21,617 bases of DNA from a virus: IMG/VR virus record IMGVR_UViG_3300050821_002597, positions 1 to 21,617 of that record; one strand, written 5' to 3'. Below the pieces are notes generated by a model that was not told where the DNA came from, did not search any database, and saw only the letters and a list, made by a program, of their open reading frames with translations. This document shows, one piece after another, positions 13,813-21,380 of the stretch. The stretch's first letter is position 1; each line of letters begins with the position of its first letter. A program made the position numbers and the translations under genes.

Positions 13813-14546
13813 GCGGCGGCCTGCATCGGCGGGTTAGTCTGTGGCCTCGGAACCGTGCCCTGTTGGGTCACCAGCGGCACGAAGCCGGGTGCCGGTGTCT
13901 TGTAGAAGTTAACGCGCCCGTCGATCTGGCCGCCCAGCGTGTTGGCCACCGCCACGTTGATGCCCAGCGTCACGTCGAAGGTGTTGACGATGGCCATGTA
14001 CGTGAAGCCGCAGCCGTCGGGCAGGCGGATGTCGAGCACCACGTCCTCGCCCGTCCGATAGGCGTCGCGCGCCCGTGCAAGCGCGGTGTCCTGACAGTCG
14101 TAGAAACCCGCCGCCGTCCATGTGCCGATGGCGGGCAACCCGGCCACGATACGGTGGGCGGTGTCGCACAGGGTCGTCACGTCGATGGTGGCACTGGCCG
14201 GCTGATTGGCCGTGAAGTTGCTGCGGCACAGCTCGAGGAACGTGGGAACCTCGATGGTTCCTTGCGGCGTGCCCGTGGTGTTGATCGTGTTGGGCTCGCG
14301 CGTGGTGTCGCTGTCCTCCAGCGTGAGAGCCCCGGCCGCCACGGCACTCACCTTGAACGGCATCGCCTCGATGCTGTTCCAGCCGGTGTTGCGCGGCACG
14401 ATGATGTCGCCCACCACCGGCTCGCCCGCGCCGGTGGCAACGGTGATGACGCATGGCTTGGCCTTGGTCGCGCTCATGATGTCGATGGGTGTCGGCGGCA
14501 CTTCGTCGCTGATCATGATCACGGTTCCCTGTGACGCAATACGCAT
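13809..14546 (-). CDS. V: Major tail tube protein
   Basis: The product is 245 aa, comparable to lambda V. It contains the beta-rich tube fold pattern: an N-terminal region with PVVGDIIVPRNTGWNSI and a long insertion, PTFLELCRSNFTANQPASA as the domain joining strands, and AGFYDCQDTALARARDAYRTGEDVVLDIRLPDGCGFTY across several entries of the family core. The last 20 residues are Pro-rich. The start ATG has GGGAG six bases upstream. It polymerises around the tape measure protein into the tail tube, and lies between the gp10/Z-like protein and the G/GT chaperones. Confidence 0.85.
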   Translation of the reverse strand: MRIASQGTVIMISDEVPPTPIDIMSATKAKPCVITVATGAGEPVVGDIIVPRNTGWNSIEAMPFKVSAVAAGALTLEDSDTTREPNTINTTGTPQGTIEVPTFLELCRSNFTANQPASATIDVTTLCDTAHRIVAGLPAIGTWTAAGFYDCQDTALARARDAYRTGEDVVLDIRLPDGCGFTYMAIVNTFDVTLGINVAVANTLGGQIDGRVNFYKTPAPGFVPLVTQQGTVPRPQTNPPMQAAA

Positions 14547-14556
14547 GGTGTTCTCC

Positions 14557-15165
14557 CTATCGCTTGGGCATGGCGCTGACCGCCGCGTCGATCAGCTTGG
14601 TGAAGATGTCGCGGCACGAGTTGATGGCTTGTGCGCCCGTCTGGTTGAACGTCGGTCGCAACCACGGCATGGGCTTGATGCCGCCGCGTGATGGGGCGGC
14701 CTCCCAGCGGGCGCGCGCACGTGCGGACCTGGTGCCCGGCCGCAGGTTTCTGCGTTTGGCTTTCGGTGTGGCCACCGATTTGCGCGGGTTGGTTCCGAAC
14801 TCGAGGTAGCGCCACCAGAACGCAACCTGCTGCAGGTCGACCTTTTTTTTGGCTCGGGCGGCGCGTTTGCGGACCAGCGTTTTGAAGGGCGTTTCTGCAC
14901 CGCTGATTTTCTGGGGATACTCGACAACGTAGGCCTTCAGCCGGTCGTCTTTGGGGTCGTGCTGGACCGCCACCGAAAGGCCGGTCCTGATCGCCCCCGT
15001 GATCCGCTTGAAACCGCTGGTGTAGGTGGCCTCGCGCATCGGCTTGGTCATTGCCCAGCACGCCTCGCGCAACGCGTCGCGCCCGATCTCATGTTGCGCA
15101 TCGGTGGTCAGCTTTTTCATGTTGTCGAGGCATTGGCGAAGGCCTTGGACTTCGAACCCTGCCAT
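14557..15165 (-). CDS. HK97 gp10 / lambda Z-like tail protein
   Basis: The product is 202 aa. The family pattern includes an N-terminal MAGFEVQGLRQCLDNMKKL helix, WRYLEFGTNPRKSVATPK in the middle (the conserved Y-x-E-F-G-T), and MPWLRPTFNQ near the end. HK97 gp10 and lambda Z proteins sit at the head-proximal end of the tail and are needed for active tails. The start ATG follows the stop of the terminator gene by two bases and lies inside a longer open frame that reaches 15471; the shorter start is used because the extension overlaps the terminator gene. A run of eight A in the KKK codons (106-108) is unusual for so GC-rich a gene. Confidence 0.88.
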   Translation of the reverse strand: MAGFEVQGLRQCLDNMKKLTTDAQHEIGRDALREACWAMTKPMREATYTSGFKRITGAIRTGLSVAVQHDPKDDRLKAYVVEYPQKISGAETPFKTLVRKRAARAKKKVDLQQVAFWWRYLEFGTNPRKSVATPKAKRRNLRPGTRSARARARWEAAPSRGGIKPMPWLRPTFNQTGAQAINSCRDIFTKLIDAAVSAMPKR

Positions 15166-15167
15166 CG

Positions 15168-15644
15168 CTATGGCCCCGGCAACGGCGCGGGCGGCGTGTC
15201 GGGGAAGTTCGGCCAGTTGCCGAAACCTGGGCCGCTTGCATCGCGCCGCGTCTGGAACTGGTAGTTGGCGGTCATGGCCACTTGCCACCACTCGCCCATG
15301 GCCTCGGGGTCCACATCGTGCGGACCGTCCACACTTAGGATCAGCAGCCCGTCCGAGCGATAGCCGTGGAAGGTCTGGCGCACGTAGTCCACCGCCTGAT
15401 CGAGCGCCGCCGGACCTTTGCCGGAACGGGTGAACAGGCCGATCAGAATGGTGCCGGTTTCCTCCACCCATGGCGTGCTACCGAGCGTCACGTCCACCCG
15501 GGTGGTGGGTTGCACCACCGCCGCGCCCCACGGGTCGGGGGCGTCGTTGATGTTGGTCTGCAGGTTGACCGCCTCAATGTAGGTGATCGCGGAAGGCGGG
15601 ATCGCGGCCTGCCATCGGGCGAAAAAGATTTCGAGCGGCGTCAT
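15168..15644 (-). CDS. Tail terminator protein (lambda U-like)
   Basis: The product is 158 aa starting MTPLEIFFARWQ at the ATG that overlaps the preceding TGA (ATGA, 15641-15644); the 22-residue upstream extension to 15710 is rejected. The pattern fits the tail terminator family: an N-terminal helix, TTRVDVTLG and TGTILIGLFTRSGKG strands, the ALDQAVDYVRQTF helix, then GLLILSVDGP and EWWQVAMTANYQFQT strands. A Pro-rich tail ends the protein. It caps the tail tube and joins it to the stopper of the head. A close alternative is a general tail-completion protein of the same fold. Confidence 0.8.
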   Translation of the reverse strand: MTPLEIFFARWQAAIPPSAITYIEAVNLQTNINDAPDPWGAAVVQPTTRVDVTLGSTPWVEETGTILIGLFTRSGKGPAALDQAVDYVRQTFHGYRSDGLLILSVDGPHDVDPEAMGEWWQVAMTANYQFQTRRDASGPGFGNWPNFPDTPPAPLPGP

Positions 15645-15982
15645 TGTGAGCCACCGCGCAACAGCAGTTTGAAGAACACCGGGGCGTCGTCGTTGGGCGA
15701 TCCGCGCCATTCCTCGACGGCGTACGACATGGTGGAGGTGCGGAGCCGGTCATATCGCGCGGGGATGGGCCGGGCCGGGAACAGGGTTTTGAATTCGGCC
15801 GCGTCGATCACGGCGGCGTTGTCCTGCTGCATGGCGCTCGCGAACAGGTCTTCAGATCTCACACCACGAATGAACGCCATCAACGTGGCCGACGCACCGG
15901 CACCCGGCACATAGGTCGCCGGTCGGGCCGTCAGTTTGAACACGTACCGCCAGCCCGGTGCCGCGAAATCGACGATGTTCAT
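15641..15982 (-). CDS. Head-tail stopper / joining protein
   Basis: The product is 113 aa. It starts MNIVDFAAPGW at the ATG that overlaps the TGA of the connector (ATGA, 15979-15982). The small beta-rich pattern, ending VEEWRGSPNDDAPVFFKLLLRGGSQ, with SAMQQDNAAVIDAAEF in the middle, matches short head-tail joining proteins (HK97 gp7-like). Its place between the gp6-like connector and the tail terminator fits a neck stopper that holds DNA in. The assignment is by position and style, not by a strong motif. Confidence 0.75.
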   Translation of the reverse strand: MNIVDFAAPGWRYVFKLTARPATYVPGAGASATLMAFIRGVRSEDLFASAMQQDNAAVIDAAEFKTLFPARPIPARYDRLRTSTMSYAVEEWRGSPNDDAPVFFKLLLRGGSQ

Positions 15983-16782
15983 GGCGGCGGCACCACGGGT
16001 GTGGTGGTGGGAATGAGCGGTGATCCCATCTGCACCCGGGCATCCACGTAGCTGTCGAGGAAGGTGATCCACGGGCCCAGCATGGGATCGCCGCCGCCAC
16101 GGGTGCGGGCGGCGCTTTCGATGAACGACCCTCCGGTGTCGATGTCGATGTCGCCGACGTCCACCACGTTGATGCGGGAAATGGAACCACCGCCGATGGC
16201 ACCCCCCATCTGCTGCGACTGGCGGCCCTGCCATTGGGGCCGGATGCACCCGAGCAGCGCCTCGTAGAGATCGCCGGGAATGGTGGTCCACCCGGCCGTG
16301 TAGGTAATCTGCGCTCGCTGGCAGCGCAGCCAATGGCTGACATCGTGGGCGTAGCCGCCCGTTGATCCGTCGAGGGTGAACAGCTTGCCGCTGGCGGCCT
16401 CGAACCTCACCAGTGTGGGGTCGGCTGTCCCGCCGTTGAGGGTGATGGCGTCCACGCTGACCACCGGGCAGTACCGCAGGAACGGCGAACCGACCGGCCA
16501 GAAATCCATCATGGGTGGCTGCACGCGGTTGGAGTGCTCGCCGATCATTCCCCAGTCATCGATGAATTGAGCCGGGGGCACGGGCAGGACGCGGCAGCAA
16601 TACTTTTCGAAACGGGCCCACACGTTGTCCATGCGCCGTTGCAGCCACGCGTCGTTGGTGGTGTCGTCGAGCGGGATGTTGAGATCGTCCTTGATCGTGT
16701 CGAGCAAACCGGGCGGCGCATCGGCCGGAGTCACGGTTTGCCCATCGGATGCCGCGAGGCGCGGCCCGTTCGGTTCGGTCAT
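15979..16782 (-). CDS. Head-tail connector (HK97 gp6-like)
   Basis: The product is 267 aa, longer than the typical gp6 of about 110 residues owing to an N-terminal extension and a C-terminal tail. The gp6 core is clear: LDTIKDDLNIPLDDTTNDAWL at about 26-46, RRMDNVWARFEKYCCR helix, RYCPVVSVDAITLNGG strands, and ITYTAGWTTIPGDLYEALLGC near 165-185. The last 60 residues are rich in Gly, Ile and Asp and may contact the portal or stopper. The ATG has GGGAG eight bases upstream. It forms a ring below the portal. Confidence 0.87.
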   Translation of the reverse strand: MTEPNGPRLAASDGQTVTPADAPPGLLDTIKDDLNIPLDDTTNDAWLQRRMDNVWARFEKYCCRVLPVPPAQFIDDWGMIGEHSNRVQPPMMDFWPVGSPFLRYCPVVSVDAITLNGGTADPTLVRFEAASGKLFTLDGSTGGYAHDVSHWLRCQRAQITYTAGWTTIPGDLYEALLGCIRPQWQGRQSQQMGGAIGGGSISRINVVDVGDIDIDTGGSFIESAARTRGGGDPMLGPWITFLDSYVDARVQMGSPLIPTTTPVVPPP

Positions 16783-16794
16783 GTGGGTTGCTCC

Positions 16795-17457
16795 CTAAGC
16801 GGCCTTGCCGAGGTGCTTGGCCACCACCGCCTCGATCACGCTTGTGAACATCGGCTTGATCGACCCCACGTCGCGGCCGTTCTCGGTGAGAACGCCGGTC
16901 GTCTCGTCCAGCGACCACGTGAGAGAACGGGCATACTTGCCGCCGACCTTCTCCCACACCCCTTCGGCGTCTGTACTGGTGGGATCGACGCCAAGGGACA
17001 TTTTCACCGCCGAATGTTCGCCGTATCGAAACACCCGGTCGCCCGGCATGTAGGTGGCTTCGGCGTTCCAGTAGCCGCGCACGATGGGGACGGCGATCTC
17101 CCGTTCGGCCTCGACCATGCGACCATCGGAGAGGTGGGCCATACAGACGAACTTGTGGTCATCGACCCAGCGCATATCAAAGCCCGCGAGCCCGACGACC
17201 AGCGGCAACCACGAGCCATCGTCATCCGCCAGGGGTTGGGCTGTGGTGTCGCGCCGCGCCATGAAGATCCCGCCATGGGCACGCACCACCGTGCCCGCGC
17301 CGTGCTTGCCCTCGGTCCACACCGGCGGCGGCACGAACGGCGGCAACGGCTTGGCCGCGATCGCACGGTCGATGTGGGCGATCAGATCGTCGCGCAGCCG
17401 GGCGAAATGTTCGGCCATAACGTCGGCAACCAGGGCGTCGATTTCCTCGCGCGTCAT
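16795..17457 (-). CDS. Protein of unknown role with two carbohydrate-binding-like repeats
   Basis: The product is 220 aa. Its ATG overlaps the portal TGA (ATGA, 17454-17457), so it is translated with the portal. Two related segments are visible: residues 46-86 (VWTEG...GTVVRAHGGIFMARRDTT..P.....W) and 129-171 (YWNAEATYMPGDRVFRYG...P......VW). Both follow the W/Y-x-G-x-x-V-x-x-G-x-x-[FS]-x-A pattern of small beta modules related to chitin-binding (CBM5/12) domains, which recur in phage proteins near the head-tail region. A helical N-terminus (1-35) and C-terminus (205-216) may attach it to the virion. A head decoration or fibre role is inferred only from these repeats. Confidence 0.75.
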   Translation of the reverse strand: MTREEIDALVADVMAEHFARLRDDLIAHIDRAIAAKPLPPFVPPPVWTEGKHGAGTVVRAHGGIFMARRDTTAQPLADDDGSWLPLVVGLAGFDMRWVDDHKFVCMAHLSDGRMVEAEREIAVPIVRGYWNAEATYMPGDRVFRYGEHSAVKMSLGVDPTSTDAEGVWEKVGGKYARSLTWSLDETTGVLTENGRDVGSIKPMFTSVIEAVVAKHLGKAA

Positions 17458-18836
17458 GCGGCCCTCCGTAGTCGATCGCGGACCATCGAGCGCACGCGCA
17501 ACGGATCGGGTGCGCTTTCGGTGGTGGCGGGTGCCGGTGGTTGATCGGCGGGACCGGGCGCGGGGTCGGCCGCCGGTGGTGGAGCGTTGGCCGCCGACAG
17601 CGGCACGTACTGCATCTGCACGCGCGGTTCCTCGCCGCCCGGAACGGGTTCAAGGCCCTCTTGTGCCCGCACTTCGTTGATGGATTGCCACCCGGCGTTA
17701 AGCGACGCCTGATAGGCCGTATAGCGGACGTCGATCTCGGTGCGCAGCAATTGGGTGAGGTCGAACTTGATTTCGTAGGTGATGGGAAACTGAAAGGCGC
17801 GTTCGAACCGCTTCTCGATCGACTCGATGTGCCAGGCGAGACACCCGGTTAGATACGCGCGGGCGAGCTGTTCACTGTTGCGATAGGTCACCTTGCTCAC
17901 GTCGCCCAGCATGAACGTGGGCACCCGGAACACCCGGGCCACGTCCTCCACCGACCATCGAAGCTGCTCGATCAGTTGCGCGTCCTGCGCGGTTATGGTG
18001 ATCGGCTTCCAGTCCAGACCGTTGGGCAGGATGGCCACCTTGCCGTATTCGCGTCCCCGATAGGCGATGTCCCATTCTTCCTTGGCCTTGCGCCTCTGTT
18101 CGTCACCGAGGTTGATCGTCGATTGCAGAAGTCCCGAAGGCCGCGCCGAGTTGGCGAAGAACTGCTGGCTGTCCTGAAGGATTTTGATCCCCACCGCGCT
18201 GGAGGCCGCCGCGGCGAAGATCGGCGTCACCCCGATCAGGGGGAACCCCGGCACCAGCGGCAGGCGATGGTGGATCATGTCCCGTTCGGGCACCCGGGTG
18301 TTGACCTTGAGCCCGGCCAGAAAATCCTCGCCGCACTCGTAGAACACCGAACCGTCTTCGGCGATGTAGGGGCGCACCCGATAGGGGTTGAGGACGTGAA
18401 GCTCGGTGGTCTCCCCTCGGCCGTTGCGCCGGCCCGTGTACATGTAGGCGTTGCCCTGCAGCAGATAGCTTTGGACGAACGAATAGATCAGGTCGGCGCG
18501 GGTCTGATACTCGTTGGGATCGCGGAACAGGCCGGCATAGTAGTCGGTGCGCTGCAGGGACCGGGCACCCGTGTCCAAGTCCACCTCGTAGATCATCAAC
18601 GGTAGCTTGGCCACGTCGCTGGCGATGGTGTTGACGCACGCGTAGACCGCCGAGAACGCCACCAGTTCGAGCCCTTGCTGGTGGTTGCGCTGATACATGG
18701 TCTGCCACCAGCCGGGTGGTCCACGGTCGCCATTGCCCGGGCCGCTCGGCCACAGCCACTGTCCGGTCGGTGCCGCCTTGGCGAACAACGCGGCGGCCAG
18801 ACGGCCCAGCCATCGGCGGGAAACGAGCGCGGCCAT
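17454..18836 (-). CDS. Portal protein, HK97 family
   Basis: The product is 460 aa, in the usual range. Typical portal features are GLELVAFSAVYACVNTIASD near residue 55, LHVLNPYRVRPYI, the helix LRWSVEDVARVFRVPTFMLGD, YRNSEQLARAYLTGCLAW, and a late LRTEIDVRYTAYQASLNAGWQSINEVRAQEG split across strands and helices. The last 60 residues are Pro/Ala-rich. It forms the dodecameric ring through which DNA enters. Its ATG abuts the TAG of the 69-aa gene (TAGATG), with only a weak ribosome binding site, so reinitiation is likely. Unlike the usual order, it comes after the capsid gene and not before the protease. Confidence 0.95.
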   Translation of the reverse strand: MAALVSRRWLGRLAAALFAKAAPTGQWLWPSGPGNGDRGPPGWWQTMYQRNHQQGLELVAFSAVYACVNTIASDVAKLPLMIYEVDLDTGARSLQRTDYYAGLFRDPNEYQTRADLIYSFVQSYLLQGNAYMYTGRRNGRGETTELHVLNPYRVRPYIAEDGSVFYECGEDFLAGLKVNTRVPERDMIHHRLPLVPGFPLIGVTPIFAAAASSAVGIKILQDSQQFFANSARPSGLLQSTINLGDEQRRKAKEEWDIAYRGREYGKVAILPNGLDWKPITITAQDAQLIEQLRWSVEDVARVFRVPTFMLGDVSKVTYRNSEQLARAYLTGCLAWHIESIEKRFERAFQFPITYEIKFDLTQLLRTEIDVRYTAYQASLNAGWQSINEVRAQEGLEPVPGGEEPRVQMQYVPLSAANAPPPAADPAPGPADQPPAPATTESAPDPLRVRSMVRDRLRRAA

Positions 18837-19046
18837 CTATCGATCCGAACGCATGTCGCGCCGATTGTAGGCGGCAACCTGGTCGGCGTCGGTCGGCCTC
18901 ACATCGCGAACGAAATTCAACGCCTTCAGATCGGCCGCGTCGGCCGCCGTCATTCGCACGATGTCGTTGGCCCACACCTCTTTGCCGTTGTGCTTGAAGC
19001 GAGCGCCAGCCACCACGGTGACAAGGCCATCGTCCTTTTTGGCCAT
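18837..19046 (-). CDS. Small 69-aa protein between capsid and portal
   Basis: The product is 69 aa starting MAKKDDGLVTVVAG. The start has a strong GGAGGT four bases before the ATG and lies just after the terminator of the capsid gene; the upstream in-frame start at 19088 would read through the terminator and is rejected. The pattern (VVAGARFKHNGKEVWANDIVRMTAADAADLKALNFVR) is a single small beta-alpha domain, like short proteins found beside capsid or portal genes in alphaproteobacterial phages. A head-associated role is inferred from position only. Confidence 0.75.
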   Translation of the reverse strand: MAKKDDGLVTVVAGARFKHNGKEVWANDIVRMTAADAADLKALNFVRDVRPTDADQVAAYNRRDMRSDR

Positions 19047-19057
19047 CGCTACCTCCA

Positions 19058-19085
19058 AAGAAAAACCGGGGCACAAAGGCCCCGG
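19058..19085 (-). terminator. Intrinsic terminator after the capsid gene
   Basis: On the minus strand CCGGGGC (19085-19079) and GCCCCGG (19072-19066) form a 7-bp GC stem with a six-base loop, followed at once by five T, one C and three T. It lies 27 bases after the capsid stop and just before the ribosome binding site of the 69-aa gene, the classic position for ending or attenuating a strongly made capsid transcript. Confidence 0.85.
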
Positions 19086-19112
19086 CAAGTTTGGCTGCCA
19101 AATCCCCCTCGA

Positions 19113-20537
19113 TCAGGTCTGGAAGCCCGAGATGTAGCCCACGGCCTTGTCGTGGCGCCGAACCCAATACTGGTACTGTTCGGCGCGGATCGCCCACATG
19201 TTCATCTGGAACATGGAGGCCAGCGGCGTGGGCGGCGTGGCGGGGGCGCTGTCGAGCTGCAACGACGCTTCGTTGCTGGCCTGCACGTCGATCACGGGAT
19301 CGCTGGCGTGGAAAATCTGCGACGCGTCGCAGAGGATGATGTTGCTCTGGCCGATGGGCACTACCGTTGACGTGGCGATGTTGTTGCTCTCGATCACCGG
19401 ATAACCCCGGAACGTCGGGTTGACCCCGGCGATCAGCGTGCCGCCCGCTCCCGACAGCTCGGGGAAGGCGATCAGGTCTTGGCTGGTGCGGGTGTTCTGC
19501 AACGTGATCCGCGCGGCTGGCGTCATCAGCCAGTACATCGAGGTCATCGGCAGGTTGGCCGCCGCCATCTGCTTGAGCAGGTTGGTGACGTCGGCGGTGA
19601 TCGCCGCCACGGTGACCCCCGTGCTTGGCACCACCACCACGTTCGTGCCCGCCACACCGTTGGTGACCGCGCCCGGGCGAACCCCGGCGGCCGGGGCAAC
19701 GGTCGGGTCCACGAACTGCGTGTCGAGGAACTGGACGATGGTGTTGACCAGATCGTCGCGCACCAGCATTTCGGCGCTGGGGTCCGCGAACCGGATCAGC
19801 TCGTCGGTGATCACGCTGATCACCGAGGTCTTGGCCCACGGGATCGGCAGGCGATCGAAGCTGAGAGCGGCCACCGGCTTGCTCTGCCCTTCACCCACCC
19901 ACCCGGCGGTTGCGCCGCCGGTCTGCCGGGGAATGCTCACGTTGAACGGCACGGACCGCAGCGGCAGCCTGCCGATGATGGTCTGCGGCCGAAGGAACTC
20001 GATGAATTCCGACGACAGGTTCTGCGCGTAGATCAGCGGCCCCGCCCACGTTGCGTTCGTCGCGGTTCCCGCCGCCACCGCCGCCCGCAGCACTTCACCG
20101 GGCAGTTCCCCGGTCTGTGCCATGGCACGCAAAACGATCTCCACCTCGGGGGTGGTGTCCTTCCAGCGGAGGGCGGCAAACTCGGCCGCCGCGTGGGCGT
20201 TGCCCTTGTTGCGGGCCATGGCCGTCACGAGCCGCACGAACCCCTGGCCCTTGAACGGCTTGAACGCCCGCACCTCGAGGCCGGGTGTCGGCTTGGGTGG
20301 TTCCAGCGGCGTCGGCGCGGGCTTCGCCGTCCGGGCCATCATCTGTTCCGCCGCCTCGAGGCGGCCCATCTGGTCGTCGATGTCTTTCACTTCACCTTGG
20401 GCCTTGTCGAACGCCTTCTGTTCGTCCTCGGTGAACAGGCGACCCTCGGCTTCGGCCAATTGTGCGGCCCCCATCATTGCGTCGATGTGGCCGTTGCGCT
20501 TGGCCTGTAGTCCGTCGATCTGTTTTCTAAGCGACAT
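19113..20537 (-). CDS. Major capsid protein, HK97 fold
   Basis: The product is 474 aa from the ATG of MSLRKQIDGLQ, chosen over two earlier ATG codons because GGTGG lies at a suitable distance and because the coiled-coil scaffold starts here. Residues 1-70 form the charged helical delta (scaffold) domain, followed by a Pro-rich joint (70-86) where the prohead protease would cut. The remainder is the HK97 fold, with LRAAVAAGTATNATWAGPL, then RSVPFNVSIPRQTGGATAGWVGEG, KTSVISVITDELIRFADPS and FRGYPVIESNNI. It assembles the icosahedral head. The gene is bracketed by terminators at 20551-20574 and 19058-19085, and overlaps the protease by 11 bases. Confidence 0.95.
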   Translation of the reverse strand: MSLRKQIDGLQAKRNGHIDAMMGAAQLAEAEGRLFTEDEQKAFDKAQGEVKDIDDQMGRLEAAEQMMARTAKPAPTPLEPPKPTPGLEVRAFKPFKGQGFVRLVTAMARNKGNAHAAAEFAALRWKDTTPEVEIVLRAMAQTGELPGEVLRAAVAAGTATNATWAGPLIYAQNLSSEFIEFLRPQTIIGRLPLRSVPFNVSIPRQTGGATAGWVGEGQSKPVAALSFDRLPIPWAKTSVISVITDELIRFADPSAEMLVRDDLVNTIVQFLDTQFVDPTVAPAAGVRPGAVTNGVAGTNVVVVPSTGVTVAAITADVTNLLKQMAAANLPMTSMYWLMTPAARITLQNTRTSQDLIAFPELSGAGGTLIAGVNPTFRGYPVIESNNIATSTVVPIGQSNIILCDASQIFHASDPVIDVQASNEASLQLDSAPATPPTPLASMFQMNMWAIRAEQYQYWVRRHDKAVGYISGFQT

Positions 20538-21189
20538 GGTTGCCACCATTAAAAAAGCCCGGCTTGAACCGGGCGATGGTGAGAAGGTTGCGCCGTCTTT
20601 GACCCACGACGCGGGCACCTGCCCTCTCGTCGAAGACCATCAATCGACGTTGCGTCGCATCGCTGAACGCGAGCGAGCGGGCGAGGGCGAGGGCCTGCGG
20701 ATTGGCAGGCACCGGCACCACGCTTAATTCGAGCAGCTCCTGTCCGACGTACTCGTAGCCGGTCGGCCATTTCTCATGCTTGGGATCGTCCTCGGCCCAC
20801 AGCATGTTCGGCTTTTGGGTGGGCAGGAAACCCACAGACACGGCGTTGATGAACCCGCCCTGAAGGCCCTTGTAAACATCGTCGGCGATAGCGTTGTCAC
20901 CCTCGGGGCGAAACTCCACGCTGGCGATCAGGCGCGTTCCTTCGACGTGGATGTCGGGCACCTTGCCGATGGGTGGTTCCCTCGATTGGTGCGACCACAG
21001 CAGCACGTTGTTAATTCGGAAGTTGCGGAGATCCCATCCGCTTGCCCGAACGATGTCGCCGTAGCGGTCCACGCTTTCATCGGACGCCACGAAGGTGGCG
21101 GTGCGTTTGCCGTCGGCGGTGACGATCCTGTCGATCTTGCCGTCGCGGATCAGGTGTTCGCCAACCTTGGGCATCGGGCGCTGGTTCAT
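20527..21189 (-). CDS. Prohead protease (HK97 gp4 / peptidase S78 family)
   Basis: The product is 220 aa. The herpesvirus-assemblin-like protease pattern is visible: the general base region with His67 in LLWSHQS, the nucleophile Ser118 in NAVSVGF, and Glu154 in ELLELSVVPVPANPQA. It cleaves the delta domain of the capsid protein during head maturation. The start ATG has a weak GGGAAC about nine bases upstream. The last 15 codons, which encode ARFKPGFFNGG and neighbours, also contain the hairpin and T-run of an intrinsic terminator, and the stop lies 11 bases inside the capsid gene. Confidence 0.93.
   Translation of the reverse strand: MNQRPMPKVGEHLIRDGKIDRIVTADGKRTATFVASDESVDRYGDIVRASGWDLRNFRINNVLLWSHQSREPPIGKVPDIHVEGTRLIASVEFRPEGDNAIADDVYKGLQGGFINAVSVGFLPTQKPNMLWAEDDPKHEKWPTGYEYVGQELLELSVVPVPANPQALALARSLAFSDATQRRLMVFDERAGARVVGQRRRNLLTIARFKPGFFNGGNHVA
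20551..20574 (-). terminator. Intrinsic terminator inside the protease 3' end, before the capsid gene
   Basis: On the minus strand GCCCGG (20574-20569) and CCGGGC (20562-20557) form a 6-bp all-GC stem with loop TTCAAG, followed directly by six T (20556-20551). It lies within the protease coding region and 14 bases before the capsid ATG. A promoter could not fit between it and the capsid gene, so capsid transcription must pass through it. Confidence 0.75.
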
Positions 21190-21201
21190 GGTGACTGTTC
21201 C

Positions 21202-21369
21202 CTATCGTTCGCGCCGACCGACACGGTTGCTCGTGGGCTTGGCGCTTTTGACGGCGGTGGACTTCAGGCCGAGTTTGCCGCGCGCCTTCTGGACCTGGGC
21301 CTTGGACGCCACGTGCGAGGTGAGGCCCAGCCGTCCGCGCGGGCGCGTGTGGCCGGTCTTGGTGGGCAT
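21202..21369 (-). CDS. Small highly basic protein with an internal repeat
   Basis: The product is 55 aa with 15 Lys/Arg, a single acidic residue and no aromatic residue or Cys. A short repeat is visible: R-G-R-L-G-L-T-S at 11-18 and R-G-K-L-G-L-K-S at 30-37, 19 residues apart. The ATG follows GGAGG by five bases, in the 11-bp gap after the terminase stop, which strongly supports a real gene. It lies between the terminase and the protease. The composition suggests nucleic-acid or head-interior binding; no family is recognised. Confidence 0.75.
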   Translation of the reverse strand: MPTKTGHTRPRGRLGLTSHVASKAQVQKARGKLGLKSTAVKSAKPTSNRVGRRER

Positions 21370-21380
21370 GGTGCCTCCGA

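Noticed and set aside
18103-19839. 578-codon minus-strand open frame across portal and capsid
   Set aside because: It is in another frame of two well-identified genes and crosses the strong terminator at 19058-19085. Its product is Arg/Gly/Gln-rich with no recognisable domain.
20538-20618. Capsid protein extended 27 codons upstream
   Set aside because: The extension passes through the terminator T-run and lies inside the protease gene. The ATG at 20537 starts directly with the scaffold helix.
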